A stretch of 64,000 bases of DNA from NCBI RefSeq assembly GCF_003991905.1, contig NZ_RSCL01000022.1, forward strand, positions 1 to 64,000. The letters run 5' to 3'. Source of the stretch: Dulcicalothrix desertica PCC 7102 (GTDB taxonomy: Bacteria; Cyanobacteriota; Cyanobacteriia; Cyanobacteriales; Nostocaceae). The notes under the pieces are model-generated. The model saw only the letters and a program-made list of their open reading frames with translations. It was not told the DNA's origin and searched no databases. The translations under genes were made by a program, and so were the position numbers. This document shows, piece by piece, positions 17,572 through 26,899 of the stretch. Every line of letters begins with the position of its first letter. The first letter of the stretch is position 1.

Positions 17572-18552
17572 ATGTCTATCATTCTTGCTCACAATTTGAG
17601 CAAATTTTACCCCGTCGCGGTCAAAGAACCAGGTATTAAAGGCACATTATCTCACTTTTTTCGACGCACTTACCGCCAAATTAAAGCTGTTCGGGATGTT
17701 TCGTTTGAAATAACCCCTGGTGAAGTTGTCGGTTTTTTGGGGCCTAACGGTGCTGGCAAAACTACGACGCTGAAAATGCTTACGGGACTGGTTCACCCAA
17801 CTAGCGGTAATGTGAGAGTTGCTGGATATGTCCCTTTTCGGCGCCAAGAAGAGTTTTTGCGAAAAGTTACACTTGTAATGGGGCAAAAACAGCAATTATT
17901 GTGGGACTTACCTGCTATGGACTCGCTAAAAATTAATGCTGCTGTTTACGGTATTTCTGACCATGAGTTTATGCTCCGGGTGGGAGAATTAACCGAAATG
18001 CTTTCACTAGAAGGTAAATTAAATCAAGCTGTGCGGAAGTTGTCTCTGGGTGAGCGAATGAAAGCTGAGTTACTTGCCGCATTATTACATCGTCCTCAAG
18101 TATTATTTCTTGATGAACCAACGTTAGGGTTGGATGTGAATGCACAAGTAGGAGTGCGCGACTTTTTGCGTCAGTACAATCAACGCTATCAAGCCACTGT
18201 ACTATTAACTAGTCATTATATGGCAGATATTACTGCTTTGTGCGAACGAGTTATTATGATTCACCAAGGCGCCTTGATGTACGATGGTAGTTTGGATGGT
18301 TTACTCGAACGATTTGCACCATACCGCGAGGTTCATGTAGAGTTAGCACACGAAATATCAAAGGAAAAGCTCAAATTTTATGGCGATGTAAAAACAGTAG
18401 AAGGACGTTCTGCTTGTTTTATTGTTGAGCAAGAAAAGCTGACGCGCACTGTATCCCGCATTTTATCAGATTTAGAAGTTGTTGATTTACAAGTTAATGA
18501 GCCACCTGTGGAAGAAGTTATAGGTCGGGTGTTTCAAGCAGGAGTCGTGTAG
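17572..18552 (+). CDS. ABC-2 type exporter, ATP-binding protein
   Basis: The ATPase of an ABC-2 export system. The start is placed at ATG 17572 (MSIILAHNLSKFYPVAVKEP), which matches the family's usual N-terminus; an in-frame ATG at 17527 would add 15 unlikely residues. Motifs: Walker A GPNGAGKTT, signature LSLGERMKAELL (LSGGQ variant, as usual in this subfamily), Walker B VLFLDEPTLGLD, switch LLTSHYM. About 326 residues with a regulatory C-terminal domain. The permease follows after a 52-bp gap, so the pair is an operon. The substrate is unknown. Confidence 0.9.
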   Translation: MSIILAHNLSKFYPVAVKEPGIKGTLSHFFRRTYRQIKAVRDVSFEITPGEVVGFLGPNGAGKTTTLKMLTGLVHPTSGNVRVAGYVPFRRQEEFLRKVTLVMGQKQQLLWDLPAMDSLKINAAVYGISDHEFMLRVGELTEMLSLEGKLNQAVRKLSLGERMKAELLAALLHRPQVLFLDEPTLGLDVNAQVGVRDFLRQYNQRYQATVLLTSHYMADITALCERVIMIHQGALMYDGSLDGLLERFAPYREVHVELAHEISKEKLKFYGDVKTVEGRSACFIVEQEKLTRTVSRILSDLEVVDLQVNEPPVEEVIGRVFQAGVV

Positions 18553-18604
18553 AGACGCGACATGTCGCGTCTGTACAAGAGTTAGGGGTTAGGAGTTAGG
18601 AGTT
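18549..18604. repeat. Palindrome plus AGGAGTT heptamers that form the permease ribosome binding site
   Basis: A near-perfect palindrome (GTAGAGACGCGACATGTCGC and its arm, 18549-18576) starts within the stop region of the ATPase gene. It is followed by GTTAGGG-GTTAGGA-GTTAGGA-GTT up to the permease ATG at 18605. The last heptamer puts AGGAG at normal Shine-Dalgarno distance, so an STRR heptamer array serves as the translation start signal. Confidence 0.7.
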
Positions 18605-19393
18605 ATGAATTTGATTTGGAAAAAAGTAAGGACTTTCCTTTGGGTGTATTACGCTTATATGGTGGAGTACCGTGCGGAGTTGATATTGTGGGTTTTGGCG
18701 GGTTCACTACCTATTATATTGATGGGGGTATGGACGCAAGCTGCACAAGGTGGTCAATTTGGTTTGTCACCTGCTGATTTTGCTCGTTATTTTATTACAG
18801 TGTTTATTGTTCGGCAGTTTACGGTTGTTTGGGTTGTTTGGGAATTTGAGCGTGAGGTTGTGGAGGGTAAACTTTCACCTCGGTTATTACAACCTATTGA
18901 CCCTGTATGGCATCATGTAACTTCGCATGTTTCTGAGCGCGCAGCTCGTATGCCTTTCTCTATTTTTTTAGTGGGTTTATTTTTTATACTGTATCCACAG
19001 GCTTTTTGGATACCTAGCTGGTCACAGTTTTTATTATTTACACTGTCTATACTGCTAGCGTTTGCGTTACGGTTTATTATTCAATATACTTTTGCAATGC
19101 TAGCGTTTTGGACGGAACGCGCAAGTTCTGTAGAAAGCTTTTGGTTTTTGTTTTATTTGTTTCTATCTGGAATGATAGCTCCTTTGGAAGTTTTTCCTGA
19201 ACCTGTACGTGTGGCAGTTTTATGTACTCCCTTCCCTTATTTAATTGATTTTCCTGTAAGTCTTTTAATCGGTTTACCTACTGATATTGGTAGAGGGTTT
19301 TCTATGACCATTGGGTGGACGCTGTTGTTTTTGGGTTTAAATAGGATATTATGGCGCCGGGGTTTGAAGCGTTATTCGGGGATGGGTGCGTAA
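18605..19393 (+). CDS. ABC-2 family permease (DUF990-like)
   Basis: A 262-residue integral membrane protein with six predicted segments and the family pattern: VYYAYMVEYRAELILWVLAG at the N-terminus, FVIRQFTVVW-like segment, LLQPIDPVWHH in the cytoplasmic loop, FWFLFYLFLSGMIAPLEVFP near the fifth segment. It pairs with the ATPase just upstream. Related systems usually carry two such permeases; only one is here, so it may work as a homodimer or with a permease encoded elsewhere. The ribosome binding site is made by a heptamer repeat. Confidence 0.85.
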   Translation: MNLIWKKVRTFLWVYYAYMVEYRAELILWVLAGSLPIILMGVWTQAAQGGQFGLSPADFARYFITVFIVRQFTVVWVVWEFEREVVEGKLSPRLLQPIDPVWHHVTSHVSERAARMPFSIFLVGLFFILYPQAFWIPSWSQFLLFTLSILLAFALRFIIQYTFAMLAFWTERASSVESFWFLFYLFLSGMIAPLEVFPEPVRVAVLCTPFPYLIDFPVSLLIGLPTDIGRGFSMTIGWTLLFLGLNRILWRRGLKRYSGMGA

Positions 19394-19457
19394 GAGGTGG
19401 GCGGGTTTACTGTATGCTGGTATATAGTGGGTATTTTGGGTTAACCCGCCCGTACAA

Positions 19458-21065
19458 TTAGGTCGTGGTGATTAGGGTTTCTAGGAATCCTTGTTCTATG
19501 TTGGATGCTTGTTGCCCTCCTCCTTCGGCTAAGAGAATGTAGTATTTTTGTAGTAGTGCTTGCATTTTGGGTGTGCGATATTGAGGTTTAATTTTGTATA
19601 AGGCTTCATGCCAATGTGTTTCATTCGGAGTGTTTGCCCATCCTGCGAGGTAAATTACTTCTTTTACTAATTTATCTAATTCGGCGCCTGAAAAACCTTG
19701 TGTATTTTTAATTAAATAATCTAAAGTCGAGCTTGAAATTGATGGTATTTTAAAATAAGCAGCACGTTTTGATATAATTTCATATCTTTCACGGGTGTTT
19801 GGTGGCATTACTATAAAAATTTCGTCGAATCTTCCTGCACGGAAAAGTTCGGGGGGTAACACAGTACGGTCGTTGGATGTGGCGATAAAGAATATAGGAT
19901 ATTGATGGTCGTTTAACCATGACAGAAATGTTCCAAATTGTCTTGTACTAACTCCAGTACTATCTCCACCTACACCTGAGAATGCTTTTTCGATTTCGTC
20001 CATAAATAGTATATTAGGCGCCGAAGCTTCTATTGCTCGCAGTGCATGGTAAGTATTACTCTCAGATTCTCCTACCCATTTTGATTGTAAGCGCGAAATT
20101 TCAAAGTTTATTTGGGGTACTCGCCATTCTTGAGCTATTGCACGCGCTATAAATGTTTTTCCGCAACCTGGAAAACCTTCTAATAATATTGCACGGGGAC
20201 GCATTTCAGGATTTGTATCTTGTTCAAACCATTCGCGTCTATTTTGTACCCAATTTTTAATTCTTTCAAGTCCACCAACTTCCATTAGTCCCTCACCTTG
20301 AGGGGCAAAATATTCTAAAACACCTGTTTTATGAATTTCTTGTTTTTTAACTTCTAATAGTAAATCTCCTGCTGCATCGGAGTTTGACCAGAGGTTTTTT
20401 GTAGTAATTAATTTGGCTGTTTGTAACGCTGCTTGTAATGGCATTCCTTGCGCTTGCTCAGATAAGCGTACAGCATCTTGTTCATCGAGTTGATATTTAT
20501 GGACAGCAACGCTAAATATAGATTGATGTAATTCGGCGCCTATTGGTAAAGGTAAATCTAATATATGTACATTATTCCTTAATATAGTGGGAATTGTCCA
20601 TTCTTTGCCAACTATTATTAAACTAATACGTGGACGCGGTAGTTTTTCTTCAATGGCAATAACTAATTCTTTGAGTTGCCGTGCATTCATATGGCAAGTT
20701 GGCTCAATAATAGCTGACCAATCTGGTAGTATATAAGTATACTGACTATCTAAGTTCTTACTTATTAACTCACGTTCACGTCTTCGCAAAAAGTTTAATG
20801 CAGTTACTATTGGGTCTGTATTGGGTTCATTCATCGAAGCTATACTTTGCCAGGTATTTTCAGAAATCAGCTTTTGAAAACCGTCGATACTACTCCAACG
20901 TGCAAGTTCACCATCTTGTATATCTGATGCAACTAAATTTCGATGCGCTTCTATTACACAGTTAATAGCACGACTTTCTTCCGATGAGCGTAAGAAGATT
21001 ATTGGATATTGCGCGTATAATAATTCCTGTAATTTACGCGCGCATTTATTGTAAGGTAGTTCCAT
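19458..21065 (-). CDS. AAA+ ATPase, Ycf46-like
   Basis: A 535-residue ATPase with a Ycf46-type N-terminal region (LYAQYPIIFLRSSEESRAI; DWSAIIEPTCHMNARQLKELV) and a full C-terminal AAA+ module. Walker A is LEGFPGCGKT near residue 293, Walker B NILFMDEIEKAF near 350, sensor 1 ATSND, arginine fingers PPELFRAGRFDEIF, then the helical lid. The pattern fits a hexameric remodelling ATPase. It is the last gene of a ten-gene minus-strand run that also holds three GTPases, a vWA protein and a radical SAM protein, separated from the next gene by 424 bp with repeats. It may remodel or activate a partner of that system; this is inferred from position. Confidence 0.85.
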   Translation of the reverse strand: MELPYNKCARKLQELLYAQYPIIFLRSSEESRAINCVIEAHRNLVASDIQDGELARWSSIDGFQKLISENTWQSIASMNEPNTDPIVTALNFLRRRERELISKNLDSQYTYILPDWSAIIEPTCHMNARQLKELVIAIEEKLPRPRISLIIVGKEWTIPTILRNNVHILDLPLPIGAELHQSIFSVAVHKYQLDEQDAVRLSEQAQGMPLQAALQTAKLITTKNLWSNSDAAGDLLLEVKKQEIHKTGVLEYFAPQGEGLMEVGGLERIKNWVQNRREWFEQDTNPEMRPRAILLEGFPGCGKTFIARAIAQEWRVPQINFEISRLQSKWVGESESNTYHALRAIEASAPNILFMDEIEKAFSGVGGDSTGVSTRQFGTFLSWLNDHQYPIFFIATSNDRTVLPPELFRAGRFDEIFIVMPPNTRERYEIISKRAAYFKIPSISSSTLDYLIKNTQGFSGAELDKLVKEVIYLAGWANTPNETHWHEALYKIKPQYRTPKMQALLQKYYILLAEGGGQQASNIEQGFLETLITTT

Positions 21066-21212
21066 CTTTGAGTTAGGAGTTAGAAGTTATGTGTCATTAG
21101 TCACGTAGCGTAAACGGAGTTTTCCCGCAGGGTATAATCTCAGGTCTTCAAGCTTTTTTATGATGCTTCACTACTGGTCTGTGTCATTAATTTTGGGGAG
21201 TAAGAAAATTGG

Positions 21213-21312
21213 CAACGGATGATAAACGGATGTAACGGATGGTTGATTTTTAATAATTAGATGACCGTTTGTAACCAATAACTTATCCGTTACATCCGCT
21301 CTCAGGAGTTGC
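21213..21312. repeat. AACGGATG repeat element with inverted ends
   Basis: GCAACGGATGATAAACGGAT followed by GTAACGGATG is mirrored about 60 bp on by TTATCCGTTACATCCGC and GTTGC, so the 100-bp unit can fold into a hairpin. Related copies are at 28666-28785, 30466-30564, 53412-53442 and 14309-14334. It occupies part of the 424-bp gap (21066-21489), in which no gene is seen. ATTAATTTTGG and its inverse GTCAAAATTAATGAC also flank this copy. Confidence 0.8.
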
Positions 21313-21489
21313 AAACCAACCAGTCAAAATTAATGACACGAACCACTAGGGGAGCATCATTAATTTTGGAGTGTTGGATAAACGAACCCCAAAGTACGCT
21401 GCATTACGCAAAGAAAGAAGAGAGAAGAGAGAGCTTTTGAAAATTTCTGACATTAACTACTACGAAAGTCATGACAATATAATTAAGAG

Positions 21490-21888
21490 TTAAAAGTCAT
21501 ATTGATTTGTGGTTGAACGAACTTCTGTAATTATGGTTTCTTCATTGCTTTTGTTAAGTTTTTTGTTTGGTAGTTTTGGTTGGGGTTGTAAGGGTTGATT
21601 CTTCATAAGAGTCGGTAGTACATCTAAGGGTAGGTCTATTCTGATAGTTGTTCGTTGTAATCCTTCGCGAATGTCTTGTAACCATGTGTTTATGATTTGT
21701 TTAAGTTTGATTTCGTCTATTTTTCTTGCTGTTTTGGTTTCGATTAAGTTTTGTAAGTTACTTTGATTGTCTGGTATAATAAAGTAGTCTTCGGGGTAAG
21801 TTTCATTGGTTCCTGTAAGGTTTATGGAATGGGAGATTTCTTTGTTCCCGGCATTTTTAATGATGATTGTTAGTGTATATTCAGACAT
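21490..21888 (-). CDS. Hypothetical protein in the NTPase cluster
   Basis: The start is placed at ATG 21888 (MSEYTLTIIIKNAGNKEIS); an upstream ATG at 21972 would translate through a CACAGAGAC repeat. The protein of about 132 residues has a beta-rich first half (TLTIIIKNAG, HSINLTGTNETYPEDYFIIP), a helical middle (IDEIKLKQIINTWLQDI) and a Pro/Lys/Asn-rich tail. No signal peptide, no known motif. It lies between the vWA gene and the AAA+ gene and is likely co-transcribed. It could be an adaptor, but nothing identifies a function. Confidence 0.6.
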   Translation of the reverse strand: MSEYTLTIIIKNAGNKEISHSINLTGTNETYPEDYFIIPDNQSNLQNLIETKTARKIDEIKLKQIINTWLQDIREGLQRTTIRIDLPLDVLPTLMKNQPLQPQPKLPNKKLNKSNEETIITEVRSTTNQYDF

Positions 21889-21941
21889 ACTTTTTTTACC
21901 ACAGAGACGCAGAGTACACAGAGGTAAGAGATGAAGAGTTT

Positions 21942-23234
21942 TTATATTTGGTGTTTTAAATGTTTGCTCCATTGTGTAAATATAATTACTCCTGTTATTC
22001 CAAGTAAGGTTGTAAAGAGAAGAATATGTAAGCGTTGGGTTAGTATTAATGATGCGTAGGCAAAGTTACTCATGCGGATGTTTACGGGTTGTGATGTGAT
22101 ATTTAATCCTAGGGTTGGGGAGTTTACTTTTAGTTTGGTTGTGTGGTTTGTTGCTCGGTCGGCGCCTGGTTGGCGGTATACTATTTCGTATTCGCGTAGG
22201 GTGGTGAGAAAGTTGGTGAGACTTTTGCTTACTTCGTCTGCGTTTGCTGAGAGTTTGTAAATTCCACCTGTTGATGATGCGAGGTTTTGAAGTATTGGTT
22301 CATCGATGATATATTCGCGAATGTCTTCGTTTGGTAGTTTACAGTGTTTACTTAGTAGTTCTGTGTTTAGTTCTTCGTTGGATATCACTTTGTCACACGA
22401 ACTTCTATCACGTAGTTGTTGTAATGATTCTCCGTAAGCGTATGTATGTATTGTTATTTGCAGTGTTTGTCCTAATGTGGTTTGTAATGATTTGAATTTT
22501 TCTTGACTGGCGCCGTCATAACCATCTGATAGTAATATTAATGATAGTCTCGGTTTAATTGGGTTTTCATCTATTTGGCTAATGCTGTCTGTATATGTTT
22601 TTCGTAAATAGCTTGTTGCTATTCTGAGTGGGTCATATAAATTTGTTGATGCACAAGTAGGGACGTTTGATAAGTCCTGAAGTTGTTTTTTTAATGCATT
22701 ATCACGAATGTCTAAAAAGGGTGATTGACTCGCAATTGTTTTTTCGTCAACTTCATATAAGTAGTTACATTGACCTTGACCACGATATCCAAATGGGACG
22801 AGTGCAAGTTTGATAGGGATGTTTTGTTGACTTGCTGTATCGATAAATTTATTAATCGCGCTTACTGCTCCGCTCAGTTTCTGATTTTTGGCTGCGTCTT
22901 GGCGCCTCATACTGCCACTCATATCGAGTAAAATTGTTAGATATACAGGGTCTGGATGGAGTTGCCGTTCGGGTGGTAGTAAGTCAAATTTAATATCTTC
23001 AGGGTTTATTACGTTACCTTGTTCGTTTGTTGTTTGGATTTGAAAGTTTTGCCGAGTTAGTCCTTGAATAGGGATGTTATCTTGGTCGAGAACTTTTGCT
23101 CGCAAGGTAACACGATTATTTTGAGTCGTATAACGGGATATTTGAACGGTATTTGCTGAAACTGGAAATGGAAGCAGCAATAAGCTAAGTATGAATAGTG
23201 CGAGTTTATGCTTCGGGGTCGAGGAATTGGTCAT
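21942..23234 (-). CDS. Secreted, tail-anchored von Willebrand factor A protein
   Basis: The start is placed at ATG 23234 (MTNSSTPKHKLALFILSLLL), a good signal peptide cleaved after VSA. The mature protein has a short beta domain (about 30-90), then a vWA domain with a complete MIDAS DMSGS near residue 104, a conserved Thr-containing loop, and LILLSDGYDGASQ. A C-terminal membrane segment follows (ILLFTTLLGITGVIIFTQW). The vWA domain therefore faces the periplasm, anchored by its tail. It overlaps the upstream gene by 29 bp. In described conflict systems vWA proteins act with AAA ATPases, and a Ycf46-like AAA gene lies two genes on. Confidence 0.85.
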   Translation of the reverse strand: MTNSSTPKHKLALFILSLLLLPFPVSANTVQISRYTTQNNRVTLRAKVLDQDNIPIQGLTRQNFQIQTTNEQGNVINPEDIKFDLLPPERQLHPDPVYLTILLDMSGSMRRQDAAKNQKLSGAVSAINKFIDTASQQNIPIKLALVPFGYRGQGQCNYLYEVDEKTIASQSPFLDIRDNALKKQLQDLSNVPTCASTNLYDPLRIATSYLRKTYTDSISQIDENPIKPRLSLILLSDGYDGASQEKFKSLQTTLGQTLQITIHTYAYGESLQQLRDRSSCDKVISNEELNTELLSKHCKLPNEDIREYIIDEPILQNLASSTGGIYKLSANADEVSKSLTNFLTTLREYEIVYRQPGADRATNHTTKLKVNSPTLGLNITSQPVNIRMSNFAYASLILTQRLHILLFTTLLGITGVIIFTQWSKHLKHQI

Positions 23235-24237
23235 AAAATACAAAGCGGTAGTATTTGTCTTCATCGTGCGCGTGGAATAAAGTTAAGATGTGATTGTGGC
23301 GTAAAGTTATTTTTTTACCTTCGGTTAAAAGTTTTGCCTGGACTTGAACGCTTTGATGGGTCAAGCATTTGAGGATTGCATGGTGCTTATGAATTTCTAT
23401 AGCTGCTGCTAGTTCGGGAAGTGCGGGAATTAAAATATCTGCTTGTTGTGATGAACCGATGATTATTGGTTGTGTTGTTTTGGTGGGTAGCTGTATAGAT
23501 AAACCTTCTTCTATATAGTCGAAGTTGTCTATACTGACAAACCTGACTTTTGTACTGTTCAAACAAGGTTGCTCTTTATCTTTATCTATATATATAGGGT
23601 CCACTGCTTCAAATCCTTGACCTGCACGTAACGCTACTTGATATGTTGGAGAAGTTACTTGGCTAAACCAAACACCCAATAAAACACCTAAAATTAAAAA
23701 ACCTATTGGGTCTTCGTATCCTGCCAAGGTCAAAAGCTGACGAATAATTTCGATGTAAAGTGCAGCAGTTAAACCAGCTACTAGTCCAAACAGTGAAACT
23801 TTCACAACACGACGTTTCGCTTTACGAGTTCCACGTTCGACACTGCGGAACTTCCAACTTATTCCTTCACCAAGTCCAATAAATAATCCAATCAAACCCC
23901 ATGCAATAACTCTTACAATTACACTTGGTACATTTGTTTGATAAAGTTTAGAACTAATAGTTGCTGCAATTAATCCTCCAATGCTTCCTGTAATAATGGC
24001 GCCTTTCCCATATCGCGGTAATATACGTTTATTGGCTTTGTAGCGAGTTGGGTTACTCAAGAATATTTCTGTTGCTATCATTGCTGCTGTTATAGATATT
24101 GCAATAATCGGCAATAGGATGAAATCTGGATTAATATTTAAAGTTGCTATAGGTGAATTGAGTAGAACGATTTGGCTTATACTCCAACCAGTTAATGCTG
24201 AGAATATGCCAAATATTGTATATATGAGTATTCGCAT
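23206..24237 (-). CDS. Multi-pass membrane protein with a C-terminal FHA-like domain
   Basis: A 343-residue protein with about six to eight membrane segments in residues 1-205 (TIFGIFSALTGWSISQIVLL; LLPIIAISITAAMIATEIFL; VIAWGLIGLFIGLGEGISW; GFLILGVLLGVWFSQV). A soluble domain of about 120 residues has an FHA-like pattern: IIIGSSQQADILIPALPEL (GxR/S...DI), HKHHAILKC (S/N-x-HA), then ITLRHNHILTLFHA. The usual phospho-binding Arg is Ser here, so phosphothreonine binding is uncertain. Overlap with the vWA gene downstream shows coupling. It probably acts as a membrane receptor or scaffold in the cluster. Confidence 0.75.
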   Translation of the reverse strand: MRILIYTIFGIFSALTGWSISQIVLLNSPIATLNINPDFILLPIIAISITAAMIATEIFLSNPTRYKANKRILPRYGKGAIITGSIGGLIAATISSKLYQTNVPSVIVRVIAWGLIGLFIGLGEGISWKFRSVERGTRKAKRRVVKVSLFGLVAGLTAALYIEIIRQLLTLAGYEDPIGFLILGVLLGVWFSQVTSPTYQVALRAGQGFEAVDPIYIDKDKEQPCLNSTKVRFVSIDNFDYIEEGLSIQLPTKTTQPIIIGSSQQADILIPALPELAAAIEIHKHHAILKCLTHQSVQVQAKLLTEGKKITLRHNHILTLFHAHDEDKYYRFVFYDQFLDPEA

Positions 24238-24253
24238 AGTTTAATAAAATTTT

Positions 24254-24268
24254 AGAAACCGGGTTTCT
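24254..24268. repeat. AGAAACCGGGTTTCT palindrome
   Basis: A 15-bp palindrome directly abuts the stop of the gene that ends at 24269. Confidence 0.85.
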
Positions 24269-26011
24269 TTAGTTTTTGGAGGAATTTTGTTGCCATTGTG
24301 GTAAGTATTCGGTTGCAAGTTTCCAACTTATGCCAGTGATACTAATAAATATACAAGTTAAAGCTATAATGACAAGTTTATATTCACTTATAAAAGTTCT
24401 AAGTTTTATAGCTAAGGTTACGGTTTGTTTACGGGTTAATGGAATTATTTGTACATCCGCACGCTGATAGACATCTTTTGGAACGGCGCCTTCACTTAAT
24501 TGGTAGAATAAAGCTGATAAGCTATTATTTCCTAGCTTTTGAAGCAAAAGTGATAAAGTCTTGTATTGTTTGCGAAGATTTTTTAAGGGCTGTGGTCTAG
24601 ATGTTTCATATTCTGATATATTCGTGATGAGTAAATTATATAATTCATTGTCTGGGTAGAATAAATTTACATCTTGATTAATCAAAGTTTTGACTATGTT
24701 TTGAGTATATCGTTTAAAATAATAGCGCCAAATGCTCTTTGACTCAAATAAAAGCCACGTTGCGAACTTATATTCTTTGGAGTCTGTGCTGATATTTGAC
24801 AACTGAAGTAATAAATTTGAATAGTTGTGAAATATTAAACTTTGTAACTGATTGTATGCATTGTGAGATTGATTATTTATGCTTAATTCTATAAGAAAGC
24901 TTTGAATTTTAAAACTGAGTTCTTTTTCATCAGAATCTAATTCATTATTTAACCATTGTGTCCATTTAAACAAATCATCAAAGCCAAGTAAAACAAGTAT
25001 AGCTCGATAGATAACAGCTTCTTTTACGGGCATATATGAGTAATTTCCCAAATTAAATTTAACTGTATCTATAACATTATCTTTTTCATAATTATGAATT
25101 AGATATTCATTTAAAAAGAATATAATTTGCGAAAGATGCGATGTTTGCTCAATGTTAATAGCATTTAGTATTAACTGTTTGAGATTTTCTTCTGAAGCAT
25201 GATTAGCTTTTTCTTGTTTAGGTTGTTTATTTAAAAATTTTTCTAAATCTTTGATGGAAGTAGTTTTAGGTTCTTGTGATTTTTGATGTTTTATTTCGCT
25301 CGTAATTTTGACGCTTGTATTTTTATTTGCTACCCAAATATTTGTGAATTGTTTGGGATTTTCAATTATATCCACATTCCAAGCCCAAGATAAAGGCGCC
25401 TGAAATTCTCTATTTAGATGTAATGTTAGATAATGTAGTTTAAAATAAGAATTAGTTTCATTAACATCTTTTACGACAACATAAGGTGATAATTTAAGTT
25501 CGGCTATCAATTCAGTAAAGATAGTACCAAAATTTTGCTGAAAGAGTGTATATATTTCTGTTTTGCTACAAGTGTCTACATTATATTGTAGATGATTATT
25601 TGAATTTTTGAAGTTGAATTTAGGTTGCTTGGAGTCCTGCCACCATAAAATTAAGGTTCCGATACCGTCGATATCATCGTTACTATTATTTTCGGGTTTT
25701 TCTAACCAGAAATATCGATATGCAATTAGGGGACGATTTTTGTCGTCGTGTTCTCGTGTGGCAACTGCTAAAATGGCGTATTCGTCAATTTCTTTGGCAA
25801 GTAGGGCAAATTCTTGTTGTAATGGTGGATAACTATCGTTGATGCGTAGGTCTCCACGATTTACTGCTTGTTTAATTTTATCGGGAACTGGGTGAGTTTC
25901 ATGTGCTATTTCTGAGGCGCCGAATCCTCCTGAAACAAGTTTACCGTCTTTTTCTCTGATATCAATAAATTCACGGGAGAATTCATGGATTTGTAGGTTT
26001 AATGAATTCAT
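24269..26011 (-). CDS. Large tail-anchored protein of the GTPase cluster (possible GTPase-associated protein)
   Basis: 580 residues, not firmly recognised. The N-terminal region (1-220) mixes strands and helices: FSREFIDIREKDGKLVSGGF, PPLQQEFALLAKEIDEYAI, PLIAYRYFWLEK. The middle is a helical, Leu/Asn-rich region. One membrane segment lies near the C-terminus (LVIIALTCIFISITGISW). It begins six bases after the stop of the first GTPase gene, so the two are co-translated. By position and size it resembles the GAP1-type proteins predicted to accompany paired GTPases in bacterial conflict systems; that match is tentative and needs a profile search. Confidence 0.65.
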   Translation of the reverse strand: MNSLNLQIHEFSREFIDIREKDGKLVSGGFGASEIAHETHPVPDKIKQAVNRGDLRINDSYPPLQQEFALLAKEIDEYAILAVATREHDDKNRPLIAYRYFWLEKPENNSNDDIDGIGTLILWWQDSKQPKFNFKNSNNHLQYNVDTCSKTEIYTLFQQNFGTIFTELIAELKLSPYVVVKDVNETNSYFKLHYLTLHLNREFQAPLSWAWNVDIIENPKQFTNIWVANKNTSVKITSEIKHQKSQEPKTTSIKDLEKFLNKQPKQEKANHASEENLKQLILNAINIEQTSHLSQIIFFLNEYLIHNYEKDNVIDTVKFNLGNYSYMPVKEAVIYRAILVLLGFDDLFKWTQWLNNELDSDEKELSFKIQSFLIELSINNQSHNAYNQLQSLIFHNYSNLLLQLSNISTDSKEYKFATWLLFESKSIWRYYFKRYTQNIVKTLINQDVNLFYPDNELYNLLITNISEYETSRPQPLKNLRKQYKTLSLLLQKLGNNSLSALFYQLSEGAVPKDVYQRADVQIIPLTRKQTVTLAIKLRTFISEYKLVIIALTCIFISITGISWKLATEYLPQWQQNSSKN

Positions 26012-26017
26012 GGCTAA

Positions 26018-26899
26018 TTATTCCTCGATATCTCGTAGTTTTTGGTTGTCTTTGCCTGTATGTAACCAATAAATTGGCGCCACTAACCCAAATGGGCGCC
26101 AAAGTAATGGGTTTGCTATAATTGCTGATATTCCACTACTGTCACGTGATAGTGTTTTGATGTTGGGTTGGGGAGGATATCCTTTCATTCCAAATGCTGA
26201 ACAGAAAAAATGATTGACTGGACATCCCCATATTTTTGCCCATGCGTTGAGTGTGCTTTGCATTTGCGGGAAGTGCAGATTGATGAAGTCTTTGATGTTG
26301 TGACGATGTACCCAAACTTCTGCTTGTTCTGCTTTGGTAAATGCTATTGCAATACGATAGTTTCTTAATCGTCTGTTTCGACTGATTAATCTTTCGTTGA
26401 GTTCGATTTGTAAACGTGTGAATGCTTGTGCATATAGTTGGTCTTCACGTGATGTTCCATCGATGAGTAATAATATACCAGATGCGTTTGCACAGTCATC
26501 TAGGTAAGTTCTGAGAGTATGATTTGCTGTGTCGTGCAATAAATCTTTGATGATTTCTCCGCAGTATTCACGTAGTGATATTTGGAAGCGTATGTTTTTA
26601 CGGGTAAATATGTTTGATTTTAGTTCGATGAGAAAGGTGTAGGTGGGGACGTTATTTATATCCTCTTCTTTACGTGTTGGCGCCAATGATAAGCCGTTTT
26701 CTAGAATATCACTTGCCATTGAGATTAGTTTAGCAGCGTTTTCGTTGAATGGATGTATGGTTTGGATAAGACTGTCTTGGCGTGCGTTTGGATACTTTGC
26801 TAATGCGGATAAGTACGTGCTTTTACCTGCACTGCGGGCGCCGATTATTCTTATTTCTGGATTACCTGGTAGGTTATTTAGGTTAAAGTTGTATGTCAT
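26018..26899 (-). CDS. TRAFAC-type GTPase 1 of the cluster
   Basis: 293-residue GTPase-like protein. G1 P-loop GARSAGKST at residues 20-28, G3 replaced by EYCGE (111-115, DxxG lost its Asp), G4 TKAE at 188-191 instead of N/TKxD. The conserved ending with RPFGLVAPIYWL is shared with the next gene (WQPFGLISPIYWL), so the two are paralogues, possibly a double-GTPase pair. It overlaps the end of GTPase 2 by 17 bp. Loss of the Asp in G3 and G4 points to altered nucleotide choice or slow hydrolysis. A regulatory switch role is inferred from context. Confidence 0.8.
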   Translation of the reverse strand: MTYNFNLNNLPGNPEIRIIGARSAGKSTYLSALAKYPNARQDSLIQTIHPFNENAAKLISMASDILENGLSLAPTRKEEDINNVPTYTFLIELKSNIFTRKNIRFQISLREYCGEIIKDLLHDTANHTLRTYLDDCANASGILLLIDGTSREDQLYAQAFTRLQIELNERLISRNRRLRNYRIAIAFTKAEQAEVWVHRHNIKDFINLHFPQMQSTLNAWAKIWGCPVNHFFCSAFGMKGYPPQPNIKTLSRDSSGISAIIANPLLWRPFGLVAPIYWLHTGKDNQKLRDIEE

